From Ruegeria sp. ANG-R (GTDB lineage Bacteria; Pseudomonadota; Alphaproteobacteria; Rhodobacterales; Rhodobacteraceae): 64,000 nucleotides of DNA. Of the stretch, positions 1 to 8,925 are shown one piece after another; positions within the stretch are counted from its first letter, which is position 1, and the number at the start of each line of letters is the position of its first letter. The notes beneath the pieces were generated by a model that was not told where the DNA came from, did not search any database, and was given only the letters and a program-made list of their open reading frames with translations. Made by a program: the position numbers and the translations under genes. The DNA lies in the NCBI RefSeq assembly GCF_000813985.1, contig NZ_JWLJ01000004.1, positions 1 through 64,000 of the forward strand. The letters run 5' to 3'.

Positions 1-445
1 CACCCAATGCAAGCCCCGCCCCGCTTACACCACCTGCGGCAGCGGTGGCACCTGCCGCTTCCGCTGCCAGGCCGAACTGAGCAATCTCCCCTACCGCTTC
101 ATCCGCAACCATGATCGTGCCGTTTTCCAAGACCTGCACGTTCTCGGCGGCGACAATGACCGTCCGCCCATCTGCCAGTTTCAGCTGCACGTCACCATTC
201 GAAAGCAGCTTTACCGTTCGCACGCCTGGGATCGCCTCGGCGAACTGATAGGTCGCAAGCTGTTCGTCGGTTGCCTGCGCAAGAGCGGGCAGCGCCATCA
301 ATGTCGAGCCAAGCCCGCCAGCAAGCCCGCGTCCGGCCCATCGCTGAAGCTTTTTGTCAATCCATTGGCGGATATGGCGCTTGCGCTGAGCATCGGGTTG
401 GGCGTCCGCGATCGATTTATTGGCCGAAACGGTATTTTTGGTCAT
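1..445 (-). CDS. N-terminal part of a large secreted adhesin-like protein (partial)
   Basis: The gene runs off the left edge, so only the first 148 residues are visible. The ATG at 443-445 is preceded by GAGGGCAAG, a plausible ribosome binding site. Residues 1-40 are basic and polar, then a small hydrophobic stretch ending in ALAQA occurs near residue 55. After it come short beta-strand-like segments (DVQLKLADGRTVIV, VLENGTIMVAD). This layout resembles the prefix domain at the start of Bap/LapA-type giant adhesins of marine proteobacteria, which are exported by type I secretion. The type I exporter genes at 2734-5855 fit that reading. Reading frame and start are clear; the adhesin identity is an inference because the repeat region lies outside the window. 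Confidence 0.6.
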   Translation of the reverse strand, partial: MTKNTVSANKSIADAQPDAQRKRHIRQWIDKKLQRWAGRGLAGGLGSTLMALPALAQATDEQLATYQFAEAIPGVRTVKLLSNGDVQLKLADGRTVIVAAENVQVLENGTIMVADEAVGEIAQFGLAAEAAGATAAAGGVSGAGLALG

Positions 446-667
446 CTTGCCCTCACATTAGATGGACGCTGGTAGTTGCGTGACGTGCTGTATCCGGTCC
501 GAATCTGTTCATCCGTGTTGCGATCTGGTGAGTCGTGCGACCGGACCGGAAAATTTGACTTAATCTGAAACTGAAGTCCTTGTTTTCACCACATTCCTGC
601 TCTGGTTCCGGTCCGGGCATCGTTTCATCCTGTTTTCATTGCCGGGGATGGCAGGGGGTAACGGGCG

Positions 668-2713
668 ATGATGCTTCAGTTCGAAAGAGTGGTGGCAACG
701 GGGACCGCAGCGCTCGATTCAGGTATCGGCGATACGGCTTTAAAAACGTTTAACGGGGAAACGTATCTCTATAGCACCACCGGACGAGGGGGTGGGATCG
801 TATCCTGGCACCTTGTGGAAGGTGCAAGCCCACAAGAGCAGGATCAGCAGTATTTCGGCGCCTCGATCACCCATCAGGTCGGTCGTATCGGAACTCCGGT
901 TCATCTGGCAGGTAATGATCGGCTGATTCTTGATGTAGATACCGCCACAGGGCTTGTGGGATATAGCCTGAATGCGGATGGCACCATCGGTGCGCTGCAG
1001 GAGACGGGCGGGTTGACAGGCGGAGGGGATATCGCTTCGGCTGTTCAGATGACGATCGGCACCAGCAACCTGTTGGTATTGGCGCATGAGGACACCGACC
1101 AAATCGGAAGCTACCGCATCAATGGCGATGGATCGCTTAGCCCGGCAAATAGTGTCGCAGCATCCGCGACCGTTTTGAAAACACTGCAATCGGGGTCGAA
1201 TCACTTCGTTATCACCGCGGATACCGCGGGCAATACGATTTCGTCTTACACGGTCAACCAGGGCACTGGTGCGTTATCCGAGGTTGACGGTAATGAGGCC
1301 ATTCGGACGCTGGGTATCAATACACCGACTGCGGTCGAAGCTGTGCAGGCCTACGGAAAATCCTGGGTTGTCGTTGCCGGGGTCGGAAGTAATTCGCTGA
1401 GTGTTCTGGAGTTGGCAAGCAATGGTCAGTTGAAGCCTGCGGATCACGTTCTGGATACGTTACATACCCGGTTCGCGTCGGTACAGGATATTGCGGCCGT
1501 TCAGGTCGAAGGGCGGGTCTTCGTCGTGGCAGGAGGCGGGGATGACGGGATTACGCTGTTTACGATGACCCCGGACGGACAGCTCGTCCATATGGACAGT
1601 TTTGCCGATACACTGGACAGCGGATTGCAGAACGTTCAGACGATCAGCGTCGCGCCTGTGGGTGATGAGTTGCAGATATTTGCAGCCTCTCAACAGGATG
1701 CGGGTCTCACCCAACTCAGCGTTTCGATTGCTGATCTCGGTCTTGTAGCTGAGGGTTACGGCACTGTAACGGGTACGGCGCAGGGTGACATGCTGAGCGG
1801 TGGCATACTGGATACGACGCTGCATGGTGGGGCAGGGGACGATATTCTGATCACGGGTACGAGCGCTACGACGATGACGGGTGGTGCAGGCGCGGACACC
1901 TATGTGATCCGTGAAAGCAGTGGTCCGACCGTTATCACCGATTTTCAGGCGGGCATCGACCGTCTGGATCTGTCGGACTATCCTTTCCTCCGAACTCCCG
2001 CGCAGCTGGATTTCACCTCCACTGCTCAAGGTGCACGAATCTCGTATCGCGATGAAGTGATTGAGCTACATTCAGACACCGGCGCAACCCTGACGAGCGA
2101 ACAGGTGTTTGGGGCAGGGTTCGATGGACCGGATCACATCCCCGTCAATCTGGACAGCGGGCCGGATAACAATACCTCCGCCGGGGTTGCTGGCAGGTTC
2201 ACGTTGAGTTCGGCTTCACCGAATGCGGCGTTGGGGGATGCCGAGCTTCGGTTTACGCCTGATGGCGGATCTGCGCTTGTCGCGCAGGCCAACGCGCAAG
2301 GAGAGTTCGAGCTGGATTTGCCGGACGGGACATTTCCCGGCCAGTTGGACATCACCAAATCTTATTCGACGGCAAGTAGTGAGATCACGGCGCTGGATGC
2401 CTTACAGGTGTTACGTATGTCTGTTGGCCTCGACCCCATCTGGGGTCCTGCAGCTGCCGAGAATTTCATTGCAGCCGATATAACCCGGGACGGGGCCGTT
2501 AACGCACTGGATGCGCTGGCAATTCTTCAGGTTGCGGTTGGTCAACCCACCGAGCATGATGCAGAATGGGTCTTCCTGGAGGCCAACGCGGACCTGTCCG
2601 GGATTTCACGAAACAACGTGGTTTATGAAACCGGAGCGGAGGTGACCGCTGTCGACGGGGCCCTTTCAGTGGACATGACCTCGATACTGCTGGGGAATAT
2701 CGAGGCTGTCTGA
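668..2713 (+). CDS. Secreted beta-propeller / RTX / dockerin-like protein, probable type I secretion substrate
   Basis: A protein of 681 residues without an N-terminal signal peptide. Residues 1 to about 350 are repeated blades with recurring motifs such as DGSLSPAN, NGQLKPAD and DGQLVHMD, like a lactonase-type (YncE-like) beta-propeller. Around residues 375-440 there are glycine/aspartate-rich RTX-type calcium repeats (GGAGDDILI, GGAGADTYVI) ending in a TDFQAGIDRLDLSD segment typical of type I secretion substrates. Residues about 570-625 hold two EF-hand-like repeats (SEITALDALQVL, DGAVNALDALAIL) that look like a type I dockerin. The end is hydrophobic. The gene converges with the exporter genes downstream, 20 bp from the adaptor gene. 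Two ATGs (668 and 671) are possible starts. The domain reading is by eye; binding partner and substrate are unknown. Confidence 0.7.
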   Translation: MMLQFERVVATGTAALDSGIGDTALKTFNGETYLYSTTGRGGGIVSWHLVEGASPQEQDQQYFGASITHQVGRIGTPVHLAGNDRLILDVDTATGLVGYSLNADGTIGALQETGGLTGGGDIASAVQMTIGTSNLLVLAHEDTDQIGSYRINGDGSLSPANSVAASATVLKTLQSGSNHFVITADTAGNTISSYTVNQGTGALSEVDGNEAIRTLGINTPTAVEAVQAYGKSWVVVAGVGSNSLSVLELASNGQLKPADHVLDTLHTRFASVQDIAAVQVEGRVFVVAGGGDDGITLFTMTPDGQLVHMDSFADTLDSGLQNVQTISVAPVGDELQIFAASQQDAGLTQLSVSIADLGLVAEGYGTVTGTAQGDMLSGGILDTTLHGGAGDDILITGTSATTMTGGAGADTYVIRESSGPTVITDFQAGIDRLDLSDYPFLRTPAQLDFTSTAQGARISYRDEVIELHSDTGATLTSEQVFGAGFDGPDHIPVNLDSGPDNNTSAGVAGRFTLSSASPNAALGDAELRFTPDGGSALVAQANAQGEFELDLPDGTFPGQLDITKSYSTASSEITALDALQVLRMSVGLDPIWGPAAAENFIAADITRDGAVNALDALAILQVAVGQPTEHDAEWVFLEANADLSGISRNNVVYETGAEVTAVDGALSVDMTSILLGNIEAV

Positions 2714-2733
2714 ACAGGATCGCGCTGGCGGGG

Positions 2734-4041
2734 CTATTCCCGAAATGCGCGATAGAAGTAATCGGCCAATGGCTTGACCAGATAAGAAAGTGGTGTTCGC
2801 TCGTCGGTTTTGATCATGGCTTCAACCGGCATACCCGGTAGCAACTCCTGACCATTCAGACGCTCCAGCTGCCCTTCGTCTGGCACAACTTCTGCCCGAT
2901 AGAATGTAAAGCCGCTGCTTTCGTCCGTGAACGTATCAGCCGATACATTGATCACATGACCGTTGAGCTCGGGCGTGTCACGTTGGTTGAATGCGGGAAA
3001 CCGCAAGGCAACGTCCTGCCCCCTGTGCAGTTGATCCACATGCAGCGCATCAACACGCGCAGCGACCAGCAGAGGCGTATCCTGCGGCACCACATACATC
3101 ATCGGTTCACCAGGCTGGATCACCGACTGAATGGCAAAAACCTGACTATCGTAAACGGTGCCCGCCACGGGTGCGCGAATATCGAGCCGCGACAAGCGCT
3201 CGGTGAGTGACAGCCGACGCTCAGCCAATTCCACAGCGCGGGACTGTACATCCCGAAGCTCGGTGATGGCTTCCTCGCGTCGGGTGGCCTGCAGTTCGAC
3301 AATCTGAATCTCCGTCGTGGCAATCTGGCCTGTCAGCCGTGCAACGGTGGATTCGAGACTACCGATTTGCCCGGTGAGATTTGCCTCTTCCCGTTGCAGT
3401 GCCGAAACGCGACTCGCCTGTGTCAGGCCGCGCTGGAGCAATCCCTGCTGATCTACGAGTTCGGTCCTAATCAACTCAACCTGAGTATTCAGCGACTTCA
3501 GTTGTGCTTGTGTCCCTTCAATCTCATTTTGGATCTGGATTTTCTGCTTCCCCAACTGGTCGATCTGCTGATTCAGCGTGTCGAGTCTTGCGTTGAACAG
3601 GCGTTGTTGGCCTTCCAGAAGATCGTCATCGACCGACTCGCGGGCTTTGAGCTCCTGCATACTCTGTGAAAGTGCCTCAGCATCCGCACCGTCTCGTTCC
3701 GCCTCCAAGCGGACTTTGCGTGCAAGCAACTCGAACAGTTGAGATTCTACGATAGTATTTTCCGACGCCAGAAATGTATCATCAAGCCTCAACAACATGT
3801 CTCCGCGTGCGACGGCGTCCCCGTCGCGTACGAAAATCTCGCCAACGACACCACCATCAGGGTGTTCAATGACCTGTCGATTGCTTTGAACCTCAATCAC
3901 ACCTTGCGAGATAATCGCGCCAGCCAGCTCGGTTCGGACACTCCATACCCCCAGCCCCAAGACCAGAACCGCCAGAGCCAGCAGGCCAACAACAGCGGGA
4001 GCCTTGATGCTCCAGACGGGACGCAAACTTTGGTCTGACAT
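2734..4041 (-). CDS. Type I secretion periplasmic adaptor (HlyD/PrtE family)
   Basis: A membrane-fusion protein of 435 residues that links an inner-membrane ABC exporter to an outer-membrane TolC-type channel. It has one transmembrane helix at about residues 14-33, a first biotinyl/lipoyl-like half (VIEHPDGGVVGEIFV), a long coiled coil at about 85-285 rich in Glu, Gln and Leu, the second lipoyl half (LDIRAPVAGTVYD) and a C-terminal beta domain (LLPGMPVEAMI). Length and order fit the HlyD family. Its start codon overlaps the exporter stop by one base (TAATG), so the two are translated together. The likely cargo is the RTX-like protein at 668-2713, the adhesin at 1-445, or both. No TolC gene is in the window. 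Confidence 0.92.
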   Translation of the reverse strand: MSDQSLRPVWSIKAPAVVGLLALAVLVLGLGVWSVRTELAGAIISQGVIEVQSNRQVIEHPDGGVVGEIFVRDGDAVARGDMLLRLDDTFLASENTIVESQLFELLARKVRLEAERDGADAEALSQSMQELKARESVDDDLLEGQQRLFNARLDTLNQQIDQLGKQKIQIQNEIEGTQAQLKSLNTQVELIRTELVDQQGLLQRGLTQASRVSALQREEANLTGQIGSLESTVARLTGQIATTEIQIVELQATRREEAITELRDVQSRAVELAERRLSLTERLSRLDIRAPVAGTVYDSQVFAIQSVIQPGEPMMYVVPQDTPLLVAARVDALHVDQLHRGQDVALRFPAFNQRDTPELNGHVINVSADTFTDESSGFTFYRAEVVPDEGQLERLNGQELLPGMPVEAMIKTDERTPLSYLVKPLADYFYRAFRE

Positions 4042-5855
4042 TATTCCCCCACCTTGTTCAGGTGCCTTTTGATGACATTGGCGTTTTGCACCATCGTGTT
4101 CAGAACTTCATCGCGACCACCGGATTTGACGATCTGACCCTTTTCGACCACGACCAGATCATCGCATTCCGATATCGCCTGTGGCCGGTGCGTCATGATG
4201 ATGGTGGACTTGCCCTTTTTCTTCAGTTCACGGACCGCAGTATTCAGGGCCAGTGTTCCGTCCGCATCCAGAGCCGAGTTCGGCTCGTCCAGGATTAACA
4301 AGACCGGATCGCCGTAAAGAGCCCGAGCCAGTGCGATCCGTTGTTTTTGCCCTCCGGAAAGCTGGCTGTCATTGCCCTCAAGGAAGGTATCGTATCCATT
4401 CTCGAGGCCCAGAATCAGATCGTGGGCATTGGCTGTTTTTGCTGCGGCAACAACGGCTTCGGGATCGGGGTTTTGCGACATGCGGGCGATGTTTTCCGCT
4501 ACAGTTCCGTTGAACAGCGTCACTTGTTGCGGCAGATAGCCAATGTGCTGCCCGAGAGCGTCGGGATCGTATTGATCCAGTGTTGCCCCGCCCAGCCGGA
4601 TTTCGCCCGCGGCGGGAGCCCACAAGCCAAGCAACGCTTTGGCAAGTGTGGTTTTTCCTGACCCGCTTTTCCCAATCACGCCAAGGGCACGGCCCGGTTG
4701 CAACTCAAGCGATGCATTGCGCAGCGTCGGGGTCTTGATGCCCGGCGGAATCACGGTCAGGCTTTTCGCCACGAGATGCGCCTTGGGAACCGGAAGTTTG
4801 GTGCGCGTCATCTCAGGCGGCGTAGAATCGAGAAACTGGTTCAGGCTGATCCAGGCTGTTCGGGCGCGCTCTATCATCGACCACTGGCCCACGGCCATCT
4901 CGACCGGCGCCAATGCGCGTCCCAGCAGGATCGTACCCGCGATCATCGCACCCGGCGTCATTTCGTTGCGCAACACAAGCAGCGCTCCAAGCGCCAACAT
5001 GGCGGATTGCAGAAACAGTCGCATGGATTTGGTTAGCGAAGTGAAGCTGCCAGTCCAGTCACTCGCGGAAATAGACTGAGACAATGCCTCGTTCCGCTGG
5101 CTCAACCAGCGCTTCGAGACATCGTCCTGCATACCCTGCGACCTGACAACCTCGGCGGCTTGTCGGGCATGTTCCGAAAATGAGTTCGCTCGGGCCGATG
5201 CGACCTGGGCTTCGGCCACTTTGCGATGGGTCAGCGCCTGATTCAGCAAGGCGATTGTCACCAGCAGCGCACCACCCGCGACAGCCAGCCAGCCTAGCAA
5301 CGGGTGGAACAGGAAGATCGCGGCGAGAAAGACCGGAGTCCACGGGATATCCATCAGCGCAAGCAATACCGGTGAGGCACAGAGCGCACGGATGGATTCA
5401 AGATCGCGCAGGGCGGTCGCGGGCGCCGATCGCACCTGTGGGAACAATGCGCGCCGCATCGTTCCTTCGAAAACACGCTCATCCAGCGACGACTGGAAAC
5501 GGGCTCCGAACCGGGCAACGATGCGGCCACGTGCGTAATCCAGCATCGCCATCAGCGCATAGAGCAGCGCGACAAGCAGAAACAACGCTGACAAGGTCTC
5601 GACCGAGCGCGACCCAAGCACCCGATCATAAACCTGCAACATGAAAAGCGGTCCCGTCAGCATCAACAGGTTGACGAAGATACTGAACAGAAAGGCCAAA
5701 GCGAGGAAGCTATTCCCCTGATTGCGCACCTTTCGCAGCTCGTTACGCTGAGGTGGGGTATTTCGGTTTTTCAAGCTCACGCGTTTGGCCCTTGGTTGCT
5801 CACTAGTGGAACTCGTCAAAAGCCAATCTTCCTTAGCCCGAAGGCGGCCTGACAT
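4041..5855 (-). CDS. Type I secretion ABC transporter, permease/ATPase fusion (PrtD/HasD type)
   Basis: A 604-residue half-transporter that energises one-step export across both membranes. A hydrophilic lead of about 48 residues precedes the membrane domain (residues 50-320, with several hydrophobic segments such as LALAFLFSIFVNLLML). The nucleotide-binding domain has Walker A GKSGSGKT at 395-402, signature LSGGQ at 499-503, Walker B LLILDE at 519-524 and a switch histidine (MTHRP) near 556. There is no N-terminal C39 peptidase-like domain, which places it with PrtD/HasD rather than HlyB. The ATG at 5855 has a weak ribosome site, so the exact start is uncertain. It is the first gene of a two-gene operon with the adaptor. 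Confidence 0.92.
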   Translation of the reverse strand: MSGRLRAKEDWLLTSSTSEQPRAKRVSLKNRNTPPQRNELRKVRNQGNSFLALAFLFSIFVNLLMLTGPLFMLQVYDRVLGSRSVETLSALFLLVALLYALMAMLDYARGRIVARFGARFQSSLDERVFEGTMRRALFPQVRSAPATALRDLESIRALCASPVLLALMDIPWTPVFLAAIFLFHPLLGWLAVAGGALLVTIALLNQALTHRKVAEAQVASARANSFSEHARQAAEVVRSQGMQDDVSKRWLSQRNEALSQSISASDWTGSFTSLTKSMRLFLQSAMLALGALLVLRNEMTPGAMIAGTILLGRALAPVEMAVGQWSMIERARTAWISLNQFLDSTPPEMTRTKLPVPKAHLVAKSLTVIPPGIKTPTLRNASLELQPGRALGVIGKSGSGKTTLAKALLGLWAPAAGEIRLGGATLDQYDPDALGQHIGYLPQQVTLFNGTVAENIARMSQNPDPEAVVAAAKTANAHDLILGLENGYDTFLEGNDSQLSGGQKQRIALARALYGDPVLLILDEPNSALDADGTLALNTAVRELKKKGKSTIIMTHRPQAISECDDLVVVEKGQIVKSGGRDEVLNTMVQNANVIKRHLNKVGE

Positions 5856-6279
5856 TTGCCGTCACTATATCTGTCTGGCCGGACGGGAACAACGCGCGTT
5901 TGAGTGACCTTGGATTTGCTTCGGCGGCATTTGCGCCAAAGATTGTGTGAAAACGGCAGGAAAATGCCGACAATTGTTGCCTCATCAATCCAGTCCGGAA
6001 AATCAATTCGAGACGACCTCAACCTCTCGGCGTAGTGCGGCCGCCGTCACTTTCTCTTGGTTGAGTCTCTTTGCCGAGCTGTTTCACACCTTGTTCGTTA
6101 GTGCGGTGAGAAGCAGGTGTATTTCGGTTGCCAGACAACGCAACCGGCGTACCGTCACTCTGGTTTGATCCATCCCCCTGAGCAGCACGCCTGAGCAATC
6201 AGAAGCACATTCGATAGGGGGATTAATTCACTTTTTGTCCAAACTGCCAATTATGTGACCGAACCTGACCCGCTCAAAA
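5856..6279. other. Intergenic region, no gene seen
   Basis: About 420 bases lie between the type I exporter and the nucleotide-sugar dehydrogenase, both read on the minus strand. Short open frames exist but have no ribosome sites or recognisable protein features. The region must hold the promoter of the exporter operon and the 3' end of the polysaccharide gene. I see no convincing hairpin terminator. Confidence 0.5.
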
Positions 6280-7611
6280 CTATGCGCGAACAATATGCTG
6301 TTCTGATGTGCGGAATTTACCACGCGTATCGATAAGAAGCTTTGCGTGTTTTTTGATCAGATCATAGTCGAAGGCATCGTGGTTGGTCGCCAGGACAACC
6401 GCATCCTGCTCCGCCAAAACTTCCGGGGTCAGGGCTACAGAGGACAGCTCAAAGAAGTGTTCCCTCATAGTGGGAAAATCGGGCACATGCGGGTCTGAAT
6501 AGCTGAGGTCGCCTCCGTTGTCCCGGATCAGTTCCATCAAGGTAACAGAGGGGCTTTCGCGCATGTCATCAACATTTTTCTTGTATGCGATACCCAGAAC
6601 CATGATTTTGCTGCCACGAACTGCTTTGCGCTGCTCATTGAGCGCGTTCGCGAGCTTGCCGAATACATACTCCGGCATGGCTGTGTTTACCTCACCCGCC
6701 AGTTCAATGAAGCGCGTATTGATACCGTATTCCCGAGCTTTCCAAGTCAGATAGAACGGATCGATCGGGATGCAGTGCCCGCCAAGACCCGGGCCTGGGT
6801 AATAAGGAGTAAACCCGAACGGTTTGGTCGCAGCGGCGTCAATAACCTCGAAAATATCGATACCCATTCGGTCGGCAACGATTTTCATTTCATTCACGAG
6901 ACCGATATTCACAGCGCGATGGATATTCTCCAGAAGCTTTGTCATCTCTGCGGTTTCGGTGGAGCTTACCGGTACAAGCTTGTCGATGGCCTGTTCATAA
7001 AGCGCGATCCCCGCTTTCAGGCAGGCTTCGGTATGCCCTCCGACAACCTTCGGGATCGTGTTGGTGGTAAAATCCGGATTGGCAGGGTCTTCCCGTTCAG
7101 GCGAATAGACTGCAAAGATATCCTCGCCGACCTTGAGGCCATTCTTCTCAAGACGCGGCAGTACCTCTTCCTTGGTTGTGCCCGGATAGGTGGTGCTTTC
7201 CAACGCGACCACTTGCCCCGCACGTAAATGGTCTGCGATCTGGTCGCATGTGTCTGTGACAAAGCTCAAATCAGGTTCGCGGTGCTTGTTGAGCGGCGTC
7301 GGCACACACAACATGATGCCATCCGCCTCGGCGATACGCGAAAAGTCCGTGGTGGCCTCGAACCCATTCTGCCGCGCTTCGGCAATACGCGCGTCGCTGA
7401 TATGTTCAATCGAGCTGTGACCTGAATTCAGGTCCTGCACCTTTGTGGCATCAAGATCGAAGCCAATAACCCGGTAACCAATTTCCGTATATCTAAGCGC
7501 CAGAGGTTGCCCAACGTATCCCAGACCAACAATCCCGATCACAGCCTGTCTCTCAGACAGTTTTTGCAACAGGGTGTTCAGAGATGTTCGTGTCATGGGA
7601 AAATCGCTCAT
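6280..7611 (-). CDS. wbpA: UDP-N-acetylglucosamine 6-dehydrogenase (WbpA-like nucleotide sugar dehydrogenase)
   Basis: Oxidises C6 of UDP-GlcNAc (or UDP-ManNAc) to the uronic acid in two NAD-dependent steps; cytoplasmic. The 443 residues show the NAD-binding GLGYVG at 29-34, the central lysine in TKLLEN (K225), and the catalytic cysteine in [10 protein letters not shown] (C280), all in the usual order of the UDP-glucose/GDP-mannose dehydrogenase family. The pattern is closer to WbpA/VipA than to UDP-glucose dehydrogenase. It is divergent from the wecB-like gene across a gap of about 240 bp that should hold both promoters. Together with the wbpB- and wbpE-like genes it fits a path to 2,3-diamino uronic acid sugars of O-antigen or capsule. 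A WecC-like role on UDP-ManNAc is the alternative. Residue M6 (7596) could also be the start. Confidence 0.85.
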   Translation of the reverse strand: MSDFPMTRTSLNTLLQKLSERQAVIGIVGLGYVGQPLALRYTEIGYRVIGFDLDATKVQDLNSGHSSIEHISDARIAEARQNGFEATTDFSRIAEADGIMLCVPTPLNKHREPDLSFVTDTCDQIADHLRAGQVVALESTTYPGTTKEEVLPRLEKNGLKVGEDIFAVYSPEREDPANPDFTTNTIPKVVGGHTEACLKAGIALYEQAIDKLVPVSSTETAEMTKLLENIHRAVNIGLVNEMKIVADRMGIDIFEVIDAAATKPFGFTPYYPGPGLGGHCIPIDPFYLTWKAREYGINTRFIELAGEVNTAMPEYVFGKLANALNEQRKAVRGSKIMVLGIAYKKNVDDMRESPSVTLMELIRDNGGDLSYSDPHVPDFPTMREHFFELSSVALTPEVLAEQDAVVLATNHDAFDYDLIKKHAKLLIDTRGKFRTSEQHIVRA

Positions 7612-7851
7612 TATCTGTGTCTGCAGCTATGTCCGCATGGAAACCTCGGATATCATCCGATCGCGCGGTCGCGCCTCTACTAATTGCTTTTACAGAAAAG
7701 GCAATGGGTGTTGTTCAGTGACGGAGCCGGAGAGGGCTTCCCCTCGGTCCCAACCGTGAGCTTAGATTTTCGCATAGACACAAGATATCACATGGCATCT
7801 CTGTGATCGGTGTGCTAGCGCAAGTTGGAGCAACTCTTAAGTGGAGCCACC

Positions 7852-8925
7852 GTGAAAATAGCAGTCGTAGTAGGCGCTCGCCCTCAATTTATTAAGTTGG
7901 CACCCGTGAGCAGAGCGCTCAGATCTTTGCCCGGGATCACCGAGCTTCTGATACATACCGGTCAACACTACGACGACTCCATGTCGGGTGTTTTTTTTGA
8001 CGAGCTTGAAATTGCCAGACCCGACATCAACCTTTCGGTGAACTCAGGCGGCCACGGCGCGATGACCGGGCTGATGATGCAGAAGCTAGAGCCGGTTATC
8101 CAAGATCACAAACCAGATGCCCTTCTGGTGTTCGGCGACACCAATTCAACTTTGGCCGGTGCGCTGGTAGCGGCGAAACTACATATTCCGGTTGCGCACG
8201 TTGAAGCGGGATTGCGCTCATTCAATCGTAAGATGCCGGAAGAGACCAACAGAGTGCTGACGGATCACGTTTCTGATCTTTTGTTTACGACCTCCAGCGA
8301 TGCTGTCGAGAATCTTCGAAGAGAAAACATCTCAGATGACAAGATATTCAGCGTTGGCGATGTAATGTATGACGCTGCCTTGCACTTCGGCGAAAGAGCC
8401 AAGAAGAAGTCAAGGATTCTGGATGACATAGGGGTCGAGACAAAGGGTTTCATACTCGCGACTATTCATAGAGCTGAAAATACGGATGCTCCACATGTAT
8501 TGACTAAGATCGTGGATGGTCTGGAAGCCGTCGCTAAACAGCACCCCGTCGTCTTACCGCTACATCCCCGAACGGCAGCGAGGCTTAAAGATATGGGGCG
8601 TCAGTTCGAGCGTGTCCAGACGATAGACCCAGTCGGTTATCTGGATATGGTGGCTTTGGAAAGCAATGCGATGCTGGTCGCAACGGATTCTGGCGGGGTG
8701 CAGAAGGAAGCGTATTTCTACGGAGTCCCCTGCGTGACATTGAGAACGGAAACCGAGTGGGGCGAGCTTGTGGAAAGTGGGTGGAACCGTATCGTTCCGC
8801 CTTCCGATGGCGATATTGAGGGTAATATTCTCGATGCAATCGGGACTACCGGCAAACCCATAGAAATCTACGGTGACGGAACTGCATCACAGCGGATTGC
8901 CCGGATTTTGGCCGCACGGATTTAG
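7852..8925 (+). CDS. wecB: UDP-N-acetylglucosamine 2-epimerase, non-hydrolysing
   Basis: Interconverts C2 epimers of UDP-GlcNAc-type sugars; cytoplasmic. The reading frame opens earlier at a TTG (7825), but I place the start at the GTG at 7852: it follows GGAG by five bases and gives the family's standard beginning KIAVVVGARPQFIK. The resulting 357 residues match the family length. Catalytic motifs are present: FGDTNS, HVEAGLRS, PEETNR and TIHRAEN. The end overlaps the convergent glycosyltransferase gene by four bases. It could act as WecB on UDP-GlcNAc or as WbpI on the di-N-acetylated uronic acid; the nearby wbpA, wbpB and wbpE homologues favour the WbpI role. Confidence 0.88.
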   Translation: MKIAVVVGARPQFIKLAPVSRALRSLPGITELLIHTGQHYDDSMSGVFFDELEIARPDINLSVNSGGHGAMTGLMMQKLEPVIQDHKPDALLVFGDTNSTLAGALVAAKLHIPVAHVEAGLRSFNRKMPEETNRVLTDHVSDLLFTTSSDAVENLRRENISDDKIFSVGDVMYDAALHFGERAKKKSRILDDIGVETKGFILATIHRAENTDAPHVLTKIVDGLEAVAKQHPVVLPLHPRTAARLKDMGRQFERVQTIDPVGYLDMVALESNAMLVATDSGGVQKEAYFYGVPCVTLRTETEWGELVESGWNRIVPPSDGDIEGNILDAIGTTGKPIEIYGDGTASQRIARILAARI

